Shown here: one piece after another, positions 27,100 to 36,140 of the stretch
Layout: every line of letters starts with the position of its first letter
How positions within the stretch are numbered: position 1 is the stretch's first letter
From: Isoptericola sp. BMS4
GTDB taxonomy: Bacteria > Actinomycetota > Actinomycetes > Actinomycetales > Cellulomonadaceae
Reading direction: 5' to 3'
Assembly: GCF_011634835.1 (NCBI RefSeq)
Contig: NZ_SIRP01000001.1
Coordinates: forward strand, 2,996,289 to 3,060,288
DNA: 64,000 nt
Translations under genes and position numbers: made by a program
The notes under the pieces: model-generated
What the model was told of the DNA's origin: nothing
What the model saw: only the letters and a program-made list of their open reading frames with translations
Databases searched by the model: none

Positions 27100-29568
27100 T
27101 CAGCGGGCCAGCGGGCGCGCGTGCCAGACGCGGTCGAGGTAGTCGCGCACCGACCGGTCGGACGAGAAGAACCCGCTGCGGGCCACGTTGAGGACGGCCG
27201 AGCGGCTCCAGGCGTCCGGGTCGCGGTACGCCTGGTCGACGCGGTCCTGGGCGTCCAGGTAGGACTGGAAGTCGGCGAGCACCATGAACCGGTCCTCCCC
27301 CAGCAGGGTGGACACGACGGGCTCGAAGGCCGACCTGTCGCCGTCCGAGAACTCCCCTCGCGCGACGAGGTCGAGCGCGCGGCGCAGCGTCGCGTTCTCC
27401 TCGTAGTACGCCGCCGGCCGGTAGCCGGCCTCGGCGACGGCCGCCGCCTCCGGCTCGGTCAGTCCGAAGCCGAAGAAGTGGTCGTCGCCGACGAGCCCAC
27501 GGATCTCGACGTTCGCGCCGTCGTCGGTACCGATGGTCAGGGCCCCGTTGAGGGCCAGCTTCATGTTGCCCGTGCCCGAGGCCTCCTTGCCCGCCAGGGA
27601 GATCTGCTCGGACAGGTCCGCCGCGGGGATCAGGGCCTCCGCGACGGTGACGTTGTAGTTGGCGGGGAAGGCGACCCGCAGCACGCGGGACACCTCCGGG
27701 TGGGCGTTGACCACGGCCCCGACGCGGTTGACCAGCGCGATGATCTCCTTGGCCAGCGCGTAGCCGGGGGCCGCCTTCGCCCCGAGCACGACCGTGCGCG
27801 GGACGACGTCCTCGACCCTCACCTGCCCCGAGACGATGCGGTCGTACACCGTGACCACGTGCAGCACCTTGAGGGTCTGCCGCTTGTACTCGTGCAGCCG
27901 CTTGACCATGACGTCGAGCATCGTGCGCGGGGCGATCTCGATCCCGTCGCGGCGGGCCAGCAGCGCGGCGAGCCGGTCCTTGTTCGCCGCCTTGACCTCC
28001 CGGAACCGGCGGCGGAACTCGGCGTCGTCGGCGAGCGGCTCCAGCTCGCGCAGCCGGTCGAGGTCCGTCACCCAGCCGTCCCCGATCGCCTCGGTGATCA
28101 GCTCCGACAGGGCGGGGTTCGCGAGGCGGAGGAACCGGCGCGGCGTGACGCCGTTCGTGACGTTCGTGAACTTCTCGGGCCACAGCCGCGCGAAGTCGGC
28201 CAGCACCTTGTCCCGCAGCAGCCGGGAGTGCAGCTCGGCGACGCCGTTGACCCGGGTGGCGGCGACGGTGGCCAGGTGCGCCATACGCACGCTGCGCACC
28301 GGGTGCTCGGCGATGATCGACGTGCGGCGCACCAGCAGCTCGTCGTCGCCGGAGCGCTCGCGCACCTGGGCGAGGAACTCGTCGTTGATGCGGAAGATGA
28401 TCTCCAGGTGCCGGGGCAGCAGGCGGCCGAGCAGGTCGACCGGCCAGGTCTCCAGCGCCTCGGGCAGCAGCGTGTGGCACGTGTAGGCGAAGCAGCCGCG
28501 GGTGACCTCCCACGCCTCGTCCCACTCGAAGCCGCGCTCGTCCACGAGGATCCGCATCAGCTCCGGCACCGCGATGACCGGGTGGGTGTCGTTGAGCTGG
28601 AAGCAGATCCGCTCGGGCAGCCGGTGCAGGTCGAAGTCCTCCGGCAGCATCCGGTCGATGAAGTCCCGCAACGAGCACGCCACGAAGAAGTACTGCTGCT
28701 GCAGGCGCAGCTCCTTGCCCTGCGGCGTGGAGTCCTCCGGGTACAGGACCTTGGTGATGTTCTCGGCGAACGTCTGGGCGCGCACCGCCTCGGTGTAGTC
28801 GCCGTGGTTGAAGATCCGCAGGTCGAACGCGTGCGTCGCCCGGGCGCTCCACAGCCGCAGCGTGTTCACCATGCCGTTGCGGTAGCCGGGGACCATGTAG
28901 TTGTACGGGACGCCGAGCACCTGCCAGCCGGGCACCCACCGCGTGCGCTCCCGCCCGCCGTCGTCGACCCGCTCGGTGTGGCCGGCGAAGCTCACCGTGA
29001 CCTCGTGCTCGGGGTGCGCGAACTCCCACGGGGAGCCCCGGTCGAGCCACTCGTCGGGGTCCTCGACCTGGCGCCCGTCCTCGCCGAACCGCTGCCGGAA
29101 GATCCCGTACTCGTAGCGGATGCCGTAGCCGATGGCGGGCACGCCGAGGGTCGCCAGCGAGTCGACGAAGCACGCCGCCAGGCGCCCGAGCCCCCCGTTG
29201 CCCAGCCCCGGCTCGACCTCGACCTCGCGCAAATCCACCAGGTCGATGCCCAGGCTCGCCAGCGCCTCGGCGGCGACCGCCTCCAGGTCCGTGGCGACGA
29301 GGCCGTTGTCGAGCTGGCGGCCCAGCAGGTACTCGGCCGACAGGTACGCCACCGCCTTGGGCTGGGCCCGGTAGTGCTCCACGGTGGTCTGCATCCACCG
29401 CGACATGAGGTAGTGCCGGACCGTGCGGGCGAGCGCCTGGTACTCGTCGTTCACCGTGGCGCGCTCCAGCACCGTGCCCTGCGTGAAGTTGAGCTCGTGC
29501 AGGAACTCGCGCACGAAGCCCTCGACGGAGCGCTCCGGGCTGGTGATCAGAGGCGTGGTCTCGGTCAC
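27100..29568 (-). CDS. glgP: Glycogen/alpha-glucan phosphorylase
   Basis: Cleaves alpha-1,4 glucan ends with phosphate to give glucose-1-phosphate, using pyridoxal phosphate. The 822-residue product is the long maltodextrin/glycogen phosphorylase type. The PLP lysine is K670 in EASGTGNMKLALNGALTIGTDDGANVEI; other marks are VAYLSAEYLLGRQLDNGL, EPGLGNGGLGRLAACF and FQLNDTHP. GTG at 29568, with TACTGT (29580-29575) 6 nt upstream, gives VTETTPLITSP. It is followed by a degV-like gene with its own promoter, and no other glycogen gene lies in the window. Confidence 0.96.
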   Translation of the reverse strand: MTETTPLITSPERSVEGFVREFLHELNFTQGTVLERATVNDEYQALARTVRHYLMSRWMQTTVEHYRAQPKAVAYLSAEYLLGRQLDNGLVATDLEAVAAEALASLGIDLVDLREVEVEPGLGNGGLGRLAACFVDSLATLGVPAIGYGIRYEYGIFRQRFGEDGRQVEDPDEWLDRGSPWEFAHPEHEVTVSFAGHTERVDDGGRERTRWVPGWQVLGVPYNYMVPGYRNGMVNTLRLWSARATHAFDLRIFNHGDYTEAVRAQTFAENITKVLYPEDSTPQGKELRLQQQYFFVACSLRDFIDRMLPEDFDLHRLPERICFQLNDTHPVIAVPELMRILVDERGFEWDEAWEVTRGCFAYTCHTLLPEALETWPVDLLGRLLPRHLEIIFRINDEFLAQVRERSGDDELLVRRTSIIAEHPVRSVRMAHLATVAATRVNGVAELHSRLLRDKVLADFARLWPEKFTNVTNGVTPRRFLRLANPALSELITEAIGDGWVTDLDRLRELEPLADDAEFRRRFREVKAANKDRLAALLARRDGIEIAPRTMLDVMVKRLHEYKRQTLKVLHVVTVYDRIVSGQVRVEDVVPRTVVLGAKAAPGYALAKEIIALVNRVGAVVNAHPEVSRVLRVAFPANYNVTVAEALIPAADLSEQISLAGKEASGTGNMKLALNGALTIGTDDGANVEIRGLVGDDHFFGFGLTEPEAAAVAEAGYRPAAYYEENATLRRALDLVARGEFSDGDRSAFEPVVSTLLGEDRFMVLADFQSYLDAQDRVDQAYRDPDAWSRSAVLNVARSGFFSSDRSVRDYLDRVWHARPLAR

Positions 29569-29589
29569 GCCTCGACAGTACACAGACCG

Positions 29590-31095
29590 TCAGTGCGCGG
29601 CGACGGCTCCCGCGACGGCGGCGGGCGCCGTCGGCATCGCCGCCCGCGCCGCCCGGGTGCGGAACAGCGCGAAGGTCAGGACCGCGCCGAGCAGGAAGAT
29701 CCCCGCGGACCAGCCGAAGGCCACGTCATAGCTGTGCACGGCCGCCTGCGCCGCGACGTCGGGCGACGCCGGCTGGTGGTCGGCGACGTACGCGGTCGCG
29801 GCCGTCGTCGCGAGGGTGTTGAGCACGGCCGTCCCGACGGCGCCGCCCACCTGCTGGGACGTCTGCACCATCGCGGAGGCGGCGCCCGCGTAGCGCCGCT
29901 CGACGCCGACGGTCGCCGTCTGGATCGACGGCGGCATGGTGCAGCCCATGGCGACGCCGAGCATCAGGAGGCCCGGCAGGACCCCTCCCGCGTAGGTGCT
30001 GTCCACGTCGAGGCGGGAGAACCAGGCCATCGCGACGGCGCCGACGGTCAGCCCGACGGGGACGAGGGCCTTGGGGCCGAACCGGGGCAGCGTCACGTTG
30101 GTGGAGACCTGCGCCGTCACGACGATCGCGAGCACCATCGGCAGGAAGGCCACTCCGGTGCGCATGGGGTCGTAGCCCATCGTCGTCTGCAGGTAGTAGG
30201 TGAGGAAGAGGGAGACGCCCAGCATGCCGAGCCCGGCGACGAAGACGCCGGAGAACGAGCCGGCGCGGTCGCGGTCGGTGAGGATCGACAGGGGAAGCAC
30301 CGGCACGGGAGCCCGGCGCTGCCGGCGGACGAACCCCACGAGGAGCACGACCGACACGGCGAGCGGACCCCACGTCCACGCCGAGTCCCAGCCCTGCGGC
30401 TCGGCCTGGGAGAACCCGTAGACCAGCAGGAACAGGCCGCCCGAGCCGAGCAGCACCCCGGGCACGTCGAGGTGCTGGCGGGTCCCCGCGCTGCGCGGCA
30501 GCAGGACCAGGCCGGCGACCAGCGCGACGGCGGCGAAGAACAGGTTGACGTACAGGTTCCAGCGCCAGTCGAGGTTCTGGGTGAGGAAGCCGCCCAGCAG
30601 GAGACCGACGGCGCCGCCCACGCCGGCGATCGCCCCGAAGACCCCGAACGCGCGCCCGCGCTCGGAGGGGTCGGTGAACGTGGTGGTCAGCACGGCGAGC
30701 GCCGACGGCGCGAGCACGGCCGCGAACACGCCCTGCAGGGCGCGCGCGGCGACGAGGATCTCGAACGTCGGCGCGGCGCCGCCCAGGGCGGAGGCGACGG
30801 CGAAGCCGACGAGGCCCACCAGGAAGGTGCGCCGCCGGCCCAGCAGGTCGGAGAGCCGGCCGCCGAGCAGCAGGAGGCTGCCGAACGCCAGCGCGTACGC
30901 GGTGACGACCCACTGGCGGTCGTTGTCGCTGAACCCGAGCTCCGCCTGGGCGGAGGGCAGGGCGATGTTCACGATGGTGGCGTCGAGGACGACCATGAGC
31001 TGCGCGATGGCCACCGTGGCCAGGACGAGCCACCGGCGCGGGTCTGGCCCGGCCGCGGCGGGCACGGCGGAGGCAGCGGGGTCGAGCGAGGTCAT
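29590..31095 (-). CDS. MFS drug efflux transporter, DHA2 (14-TM) type
   Basis: 501 residues with about 14 hydrophobic segments, the EmrB/QacA size. Motifs include the N-terminal D-x-T-I-V-N-(I/V)-A-L-P (LDATIVNIALP), motif A (GGRLSDLLGRRRTF) and motif C (GAIAGVGGAVGLLLGG). Substrate not deducible; this family exports drugs, dyes or antibiotics. It is divergent from a TetR gene across a 233-bp region with two tandem 16-bp operator-like repeats overlapping its -35, so repression by that TetR is likely. Confidence 0.92.
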   Translation of the reverse strand: MTSLDPAASAVPAAAGPDPRRWLVLATVAIAQLMVVLDATIVNIALPSAQAELGFSDNDRQWVVTAYALAFGSLLLLGGRLSDLLGRRRTFLVGLVGFAVASALGGAAPTFEILVAARALQGVFAAVLAPSALAVLTTTFTDPSERGRAFGVFGAIAGVGGAVGLLLGGFLTQNLDWRWNLYVNLFFAAVALVAGLVLLPRSAGTRQHLDVPGVLLGSGGLFLLVYGFSQAEPQGWDSAWTWGPLAVSVVLLVGFVRRQRRAPVPVLPLSILTDRDRAGSFSGVFVAGLGMLGVSLFLTYYLQTTMGYDPMRTGVAFLPMVLAIVVTAQVSTNVTLPRFGPKALVPVGLTVGAVAMAWFSRLDVDSTYAGGVLPGLLMLGVAMGCTMPPSIQTATVGVERRYAGAASAMVQTSQQVGGAVGTAVLNTLATTAATAYVADHQPASPDVAAQAAVHSYDVAFGWSAGIFLLGAVLTFALFRTRAARAAMPTAPAAVAGAVAAH

Positions 31096-31206
31096 AGCGG
31101 CTCCCTGGAGCGAGGACGTGGTGCAGGGACGACGGTGTGCGATCGGGGGCGCGAGGTGCGCGCCGGGCGGGACACGCCCGGGGCCGGGTGACCGGCGGTA
31201 CGATCG

Positions 31207-31212
31207 ATGCTA
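31207..31212 (-). promoter_or_regulatory. MFS promoter -10 box
   Basis: TAGCAT on the minus strand, with a TTTCGA -35-like hexamer 17 nt upstream inside the repeat operator. Transcription start is predicted about 110 nt upstream of the MFS ATG. Confidence 0.4.
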
Positions 31213-31218
31213 GGCGAC

Positions 31219-31250
31219 ACCGGCCAGTTTCGAAACCGGTCAGTATCGGA
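31219..31250. promoter_or_regulatory. Tandem 16-bp repeats, candidate TetR operator
   Basis: ACCGGCCAGTTTCGAA at 31219-31234 is followed directly by ACCGGTCAGTATCGGA at 31235-31250; 13 of 16 positions match. A perfect palindrome GTTTCGAAAC spans 31227-31236. It is the most AT-rich patch in the divergent region and covers the -35 of the MFS gene. Confidence 0.65.
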
Positions 31251-31328
31251 ACACGGCCCCTGTTCGCTCACGGCGAACACCCCCCGACGCAGGCCCCGGC
31301 CCGCACCGCACGACCCGAGGAGCCCGAC

Positions 31329-31982
31329 ATGAAGGCCGCCGACACCGCCGTCGAGCCTGCGCCCGCCACCCGCCGCGCCCAGGGCGGGCGCCCGCGCGAC
31401 GCCTCGCGCGACGTGGCGATCCTCGACGCCGCGCGCGAGCTGCTGTCCGAGGTGGGCTACGAGGGCACGACCATGGACGCCGTCGCCGCTCGCGCCGGCG
31501 CGAGCAAGGCCACCCTCTACCGGCGCTGGACGTCGAAGGAGGACCTCGCCGTCGAGGCCGTCACGTGCGCGATGGGCACCATCGACCCGGGCGACGTCCC
31601 GGACACCGGCTCGCTCGCCGGCGACCTGCACGCCCTCGAGCGCCTGCGGCGCTCACGGCGGTCGGCCGCCACGGACCATCTGATCCCCGGCCTCATGGCC
31701 GAGGTGCGCCGCGACCCCGACCTCGCCCGACGCTTCCACGCGACCATCGTGCAGCCGAAGATCGACCAGGTCCACGCGATCCTCGTCCGGGCGCGCGAGC
31801 GCGGCGAGATCCCCCCGGAGCGCGACCTCGACCTCGTGAGCACCGTCGTGCCCGCGCTCATCTCCTACCGCAAGGTCGTCGCCGGCCAGACGCTGGCGCC
31901 CGAGGACGTCGACCGGCTCTACCAGGAGGTCCTGGTACCGCTGGCGACCGCCCCGGCCGACGTCACTCCCCCACCAGCGTGA
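31329..31982 (+). CDS. TetR family transcriptional regulator
   Basis: 217 residues. Helix-turn-helix DNA-binding domain at about residues 30-75 (ARELLSEVGYEGTTMDAVAARAGASKATLYRRWTSKEDL), then a helical ligand domain of no specific subfamily. ATG at 31329 is fixed by GAGGAG at 8 nt. Divergent from the MFS exporter, with operator-like repeats between, so a local repressor is likely. Its stop overlaps the convergent jetC 3' end by 20 nt (31963-31982). Confidence 0.92.
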   Translation: MKAADTAVEPAPATRRAQGGRPRDASRDVAILDAARELLSEVGYEGTTMDAVAARAGASKATLYRRWTSKEDLAVEAVTCAMGTIDPGDVPDTGSLAGDLHALERLRRSRRSAATDHLIPGLMAEVRRDPDLARRFHATIVQPKIDQVHAILVRARERGEIPPERDLDLVSTVVPALISYRKVVAGQTLAPEDVDRLYQEVLVPLATAPADVTPPPA

Positions 31983-34900
31983 CCAGGCGCGACCTGCCGG
32001 TCGCGTCCTTGATCGTCTGCAGCACGACGTCCGCGTGCGGCTCCAGCGCGCTGACCTTGTCCAGCGGGGCACCCACGATCAGCTGGAAGCCCAGCCCGCG
32101 CCAGGCGCCGACGGCGCGGCCGGCGAACCGGGCGTCGGCCTTGATGAACGCCTCGTCGAGGAACACCGGCGCGTAGCGGGGCCGTTCGGCCCCGGCATCG
32201 CCGAGCTGGTAGCGCAGCGCCGCGCCGACGATGAACGCGACGAGCTCCTGCGACTCGCCGCCGGACTTGCCGGCGATGTGGTCGTAGACGCTCACGTGGT
32301 TGCCCTCGAGGTCCACGCACTCGGCGCTGATGCGCACGTGGTCGCGCACGTCCACGAGGCGCCGCCGCTCGGGGCTGTCGGGCCGGATGCGGTCGATGAG
32401 CTTCGTCATCCGCGCGTACCGGCGCTCGTGCTCCGCCAGCGGCACGTCGCCGACGGGCGCCGTCGCGAGCTCGCGCAGCTGCCGGCGGAACGACGCGACG
32501 TCCTGGCCCTCCGTGGGCGTGGCGGTGATGCGCAGCCGGTGCGCGTCGTCGCGGAACGGCAAGGTCGCCAGGATCGCGTTGACCGGCTCCATGCGGTCGC
32601 GGATCTCGGCGACCGCCTGCGCGATGCCGTTGTTGAGCCGGGTGAGCTGGTCGCCGGACATCTGCCGCAGGTGCGCGGACCACTTGTCCCGCAGCCGGTA
32701 CAGCTGGGCGAACTCCAGGTCCTCGTAGATCCGCAGGAAGTCCGCGTACGCGGCGTCCGGGTCGGCCGTCCGGTTCGGGTCGGGCCAGGTGTCGTTGAAC
32801 CGCTCGAACAGCGCCCCGAGCGCGGCCCGGGCGCTGCGCTCGGCCTCGACGGCGGCGTCCCGCTCGTGCTCGAGCTCGCGGACGACGGCGGCCACGGCCG
32901 TCATGAGGTCCACCAGGCCGCCGCTCTGGCCGCCCGGCACGGCGCCCGACCAGCCCACCTGGGCCAGCAGCTCCAGGAGCCGGCGCTCCTGGGCGCCGTC
33001 CGGCGCGACGCCCTCGGCGTCGGCCCGCTCGACGGCGTCGGTGACCTGGTCGACCTGGTCCCCGATCTCCCCCCAGGCGGCGGCCAGCTCGGTCACCCGG
33101 TGCTGGGCGTCGGCCCGCTCGCGGTACAGCTCCGTCAGCCGCGTCCGCAAGCTCTCCTCGTCCGCCTTGAGCTCGCGCAGCACGTCCGACCCGGCCACCA
33201 GCGTGGCCAGGCGCTCCTGCCGGTCGGCGAGGCGGGCCTCGGCGCCCGCCACGTCGACGTCCTCCCACGCCACGCGCAGCGCCTGGCTGTACGCGACGAA
33301 GTGGTCGGCCTCGCCCTTCTGCCGCAGCCGCGCCCCGGCGAGGGCCTCGGCGGCCCGGCGCAGCCCGGCGCGCGCCTCCTCGATCTCGGCGGCGAGCCGC
33401 TCCAGACGCCGGTGGTTGCTGAAGCCGAGCACGGACGCGCGCCCCCCGCCGCCGTGGGCACCGCGTCGCCCCTCGGCCGTCTGCCCCGACCGGGTCAGCG
33501 CGAGGTCGTGCCGGGCGAGGTCGGCCGGGTCGTCCACGCACACGTAGGCGAAGCGCTCCGCGAGCCGGCCGGCGAGCCAGCCGCCGAACGGGCCGGCCTT
33601 GACCTCCAGGCGCCCGGGCAGCAGGCCGCGGTCGGTCTCCTCGTGCAGGGGCAGCCCCGTCGGGACCCCCTCGAACCGGACGCGCACGGGCGAGCGGACC
33701 TCGTCGATCGCCGCGCGGAACGCGTCGAGGCGCGCGTCGTCGACGAGCAGCGTGACGGCGAAGCCGCCGAGCGCCAGCCCGATCGCGTCCCGCCACGGCT
33801 CGTACTCGCCGCGCACCTCGAGCAGCTCGCCGACGAACGGGACGTCGTCGGGGCGCATGCCGGCCGCCCGGGCGAGGTTCACCCGGGCCTCGTGCAGCTC
33901 GCGGGGGACGTTGCCCCGGCGCGCCTTCAGCGACGCCTCCTCGCGCTCCAGCTCGGCCAGCGCGCGGCCGGCCTCCTTCTCCCGGGTGCTGGCGTCGACG
34001 ACGGCCTCGGACAGCGCGTCCGTGTGGCGGTCGCGGTCCTCGCGGTACGCCGTCGCGTCGGCGTGCAGCGCCTCCAGGTCGCGCCGCGACGCCACCTGCC
34101 GCTCGAGGGGAGCCAGGTGGCCGTCCAGCTCGGTGCGCAGACGGCGCACCTCGGCCAGCCGCTTCTCCGCCTCCCGCACCTCGCGCTCGGCGGCCTCGAC
34201 GGCGTCCCCGCCGTTGCGGCGCTGGTCGGCGCGCACCCTCTCCAGCTCCGCCTCCGCGTCGACGATGCGCTCGTCCGCGACCGCGACCCGCTCCGCGGCG
34301 GCCTTGTGCTGCCCCCGGTTCCGCGTCTCGGCGTCGCGGAGCAGGTCGAGGCGCGTCCGGTCGCGCCACGCCGTGAACGGGGTGGGGGCGCCGTCCGGGC
34401 CGCCCGCGAGACCGAGGTCGTCCACCAGCCGGCGGGCGGCGACCGCGTCGTCGATCGCCGTGCGGTGCTCCAGCATGGGGCGCAGCACGTCCACCTGCCG
34501 CTGCGCCCGGTCCATCTCGGCGCGCACCTCGCTCAGCTCGTCGAAGTGCTCGACGGCACGCTCCGCCACCCGGATCGTCTCCGGCTCGGTGAGCACCATC
34601 GCCTTGTACAGGGAGTCGACGGTGGTGATCTGCTGGCCGGCCTGGATGCGGCCCAGCAGCTGCATCGCCTTGTCGCCGTCGCCCGCCGCGCCGATGCCGA
34701 GCGCGGCGTGCAGCCGGGTCGCGAACGCCTTGTCCGTGTCGAACGTCGTCAGCCCCGCGGCCACGAGGCCCGGCTTGGCGAAGCGCTGCGCCGCGAGCGG
34801 CTCCAGCGTGCGCAGGTCGAACGCCTCGTCGACGACGGCGCGCACCGGCGTCGTCTCGTCGGTGCGGGTCGCGGCGCGCGGCACGTACCAGGCGCGCAGC

Positions 34901-35367
34901 GCGGTGAGCCGCTCCCCCGCCTGCGAGGACCACGTCATCGCGATCGCCGACCACGTGTCCGAGGCCTCGCCGCGCAGCACGCGGTCGGTGGACGCCGCGG
35001 CGTCCCCGGTGCGCTGCTCGTCGAGCTTGCCGCGCGCGTACGAGAGGACGTTGCGCTGCTCCTGGCCGCGGGCGCGGCCGCTCGTCGCCCCGTTCGACGC
35101 CCCGTTGAACGGCGTGGTGTGGCTCATCATCAGCGCGATGTAGGCGTCGAGGAGGGTCGACTTGCCGGACCCCGAGGCGCCCGTGAGCAGCGTCGTGGTG
35201 CCCGCGAACCGGACCTCGTGGTAGCCGTGATACCCGCCCCAGTTCACGAGCTGCACCGACCGCGCGGTCCACTGGCGGCCGTCGGAGGCCGCGGGGATCA
35301 GACCGAACAGGGACTGCTGCATGCGCGGCCCGGCGTCGCGCTCGGCCGTGCTGTCGGTGACGGTCAC
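31963..35367 (-). CDS. jetC: JetC/MksB-type SMC-like ATPase
   Basis: A 1134-residue SMC/Rad50-like ATPase. Walker A GASGSGKS at residues 63-70 follows the family N-terminus (WTARSVQLVNWGGYHGYHEVRFAGTTTLLTG). Long Arg/Glu-rich coiled-coil arms occupy most of 230-960 with a hinge-like break. The ABC signature KSGGESQ is at 1034-1040 and Walker B YAPVFLDEAF near 1065-1074. This is the motor of Wadjet (JetABCD) or MksBEF, which extrudes DNA loops with JetA and JetB. GTG at 35367 overlaps the jetB stop by 4 bp (GTGA). The downstream gene expected in Wadjet, jetD (TOPRIM nuclease), is absent. Confidence 0.93.
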   Translation of the reverse strand: MTVTDSTAERDAGPRMQQSLFGLIPAASDGRQWTARSVQLVNWGGYHGYHEVRFAGTTTLLTGASGSGKSTLLDAYIALMMSHTTPFNGASNGATSGRARGQEQRNVLSYARGKLDEQRTGDAAASTDRVLRGEASDTWSAIAMTWSSQAGERLTALRAWYVPRAATRTDETTPVRAVVDEAFDLRTLEPLAAQRFAKPGLVAAGLTTFDTDKAFATRLHAALGIGAAGDGDKAMQLLGRIQAGQQITTVDSLYKAMVLTEPETIRVAERAVEHFDELSEVRAEMDRAQRQVDVLRPMLEHRTAIDDAVAARRLVDDLGLAGGPDGAPTPFTAWRDRTRLDLLRDAETRNRGQHKAAAERVAVADERIVDAEAELERVRADQRRNGGDAVEAAEREVREAEKRLAEVRRLRTELDGHLAPLERQVASRRDLEALHADATAYREDRDRHTDALSEAVVDASTREKEAGRALAELEREEASLKARRGNVPRELHEARVNLARAAGMRPDDVPFVGELLEVRGEYEPWRDAIGLALGGFAVTLLVDDARLDAFRAAIDEVRSPVRVRFEGVPTGLPLHEETDRGLLPGRLEVKAGPFGGWLAGRLAERFAYVCVDDPADLARHDLALTRSGQTAEGRRGAHGGGGRASVLGFSNHRRLERLAAEIEEARAGLRRAAEALAGARLRQKGEADHFVAYSQALRVAWEDVDVAGAEARLADRQERLATLVAGSDVLRELKADEESLRTRLTELYRERADAQHRVTELAAAWGEIGDQVDQVTDAVERADAEGVAPDGAQERRLLELLAQVGWSGAVPGGQSGGLVDLMTAVAAVVRELEHERDAAVEAERSARAALGALFERFNDTWPDPNRTADPDAAYADFLRIYEDLEFAQLYRLRDKWSAHLRQMSGDQLTRLNNGIAQAVAEIRDRMEPVNAILATLPFRDDAHRLRITATPTEGQDVASFRRQLRELATAPVGDVPLAEHERRYARMTKLIDRIRPDSPERRRLVDVRDHVRISAECVDLEGNHVSVYDHIAGKSGGESQELVAFIVGAALRYQLGDAGAERPRYAPVFLDEAFIKADARFAGRAVGAWRGLGFQLIVGAPLDKVSALEPHADVVLQTIKDATGRSRLVTLVGE

Positions 35368-36140
35368 GCGGTCGCCTCCTCGTCGTCGTCCTGGTCGTCG
35401 TCGGCGCCGCCCGGCTCGTCGGGGGCGACCGTGCCGCCGCCGCGCAGCCAGTCGGTGAGCGCGTGCAGCCGCTCCACCGGCAGGAGCACCTCGATCACCG
35501 GCTCGATCCGGAACCTGCCGGCCGCGACCTCGACGAGCACCCGCTCGCGCACGAGCGTGGCGACGGCGTTGTCGATCTCCCGCCGCCGGCCGGCGAGGTT
35601 GGTCTCCCCGGGGGCCAGGAAGCCGAGCGCGTAGTCCACCAGCTCCTCGGTGTCGACGTGCGCGGCCCGCTCCCCCGCGCCCTGCTCCTGGCGGAAGCGG
35701 TTGCGCGCGAACAGCATGAGCAGGGTCTCGACCCGCTTGTACGGCTCGTCCTTGAGCAGCACGGGGATGCTCAGGCCGGGCTCGCGCACCTGGCGCTTGT
35801 AGGCGATCTCGTAGTCGCGGTCGACGACCAGCTCGACGAACAGGTCGTGGCAGCGCGAGGCCAGCACGGTCTGGTGCGCGAGCAGCGCCCGCCACTCGGC
35901 CGGGTGCGCCGACGAGGACAGGTAGCGGCGCTGCATCACCAGGGCCAGGGCGCGCCGCGCCTCGTAGGGCAGCACGCCGGTGTCGCCCGCGAACAGCGCC
36001 CGGTCGTCGTCCTCCACCGCCACGGCGTCGACGAACGTGCCGGTCGCGCCGGTCCCGCCCGCCTCCTCGGCGTCCGTCCCGGTCGCCGCGACCGCATCGG
36101 TCGCCTCGGTCGCCTCGGTCGCCTCGGTCGACGTGGTCAT
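35364..36140 (-). CDS. jetB: JetB/MksE-type protein (DUF4194)
   Basis: 258 residues of DUF4194. The kleisin-associated winged-helix core runs from about residue 45 (DDRALFAGDTGVLPYEARRALALVMQRRYLSSSAHPAEW) to 230, with the family stretch KDEPYKRVETLLMLFARNRFRQEQG. Both ends are acidic or disordered; the N-terminal Thr/Glu/Ala repeat comes from a 9-nt tandem repeat at 36099-36130 that could vary in length. It joins JetA and JetC in the loop-extruding complex. ATG at 36140 overlaps the jetA stop (ATGA) and the stop overlaps jetC (GTGA), so all three are stoichiometrically coupled. Confidence 0.92.
   Translation of the reverse strand: MTTSTEATEATEATDAVAATGTDAEEAGGTGATGTFVDAVAVEDDDRALFAGDTGVLPYEARRALALVMQRRYLSSSAHPAEWRALLAHQTVLASRCHDLFVELVVDRDYEIAYKRQVREPGLSIPVLLKDEPYKRVETLLMLFARNRFRQEQGAGERAAHVDTEELVDYALGFLAPGETNLAGRRREIDNAVATLVRERVLVEVAAGRFRIEPVIEVLLPVERLHALTDWLRGGGTVAPDEPGGADDDQDDDEEATA
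36099..36130. repeat. 9-bp tandem repeat in jetB
   Basis: GGTCGCCTC repeated 3.5 times, encoding Thr-Glu-Ala units near the JetB N-terminus. Copy changes would keep the reading frame. Confidence 0.7.

Noticed and set aside
27046-31191. Plus-strand open frame of 1381 codons opposite glgP and the MFS gene
   Set aside because: Antisense shadow; no plausible domain and real genes lie on the minus strand.
32035-35634. Plus-strand open frame of 1199 codons opposite jetC
   Set aside because: Antisense shadow of the SMC-like ATPase, whose own motifs are complete.
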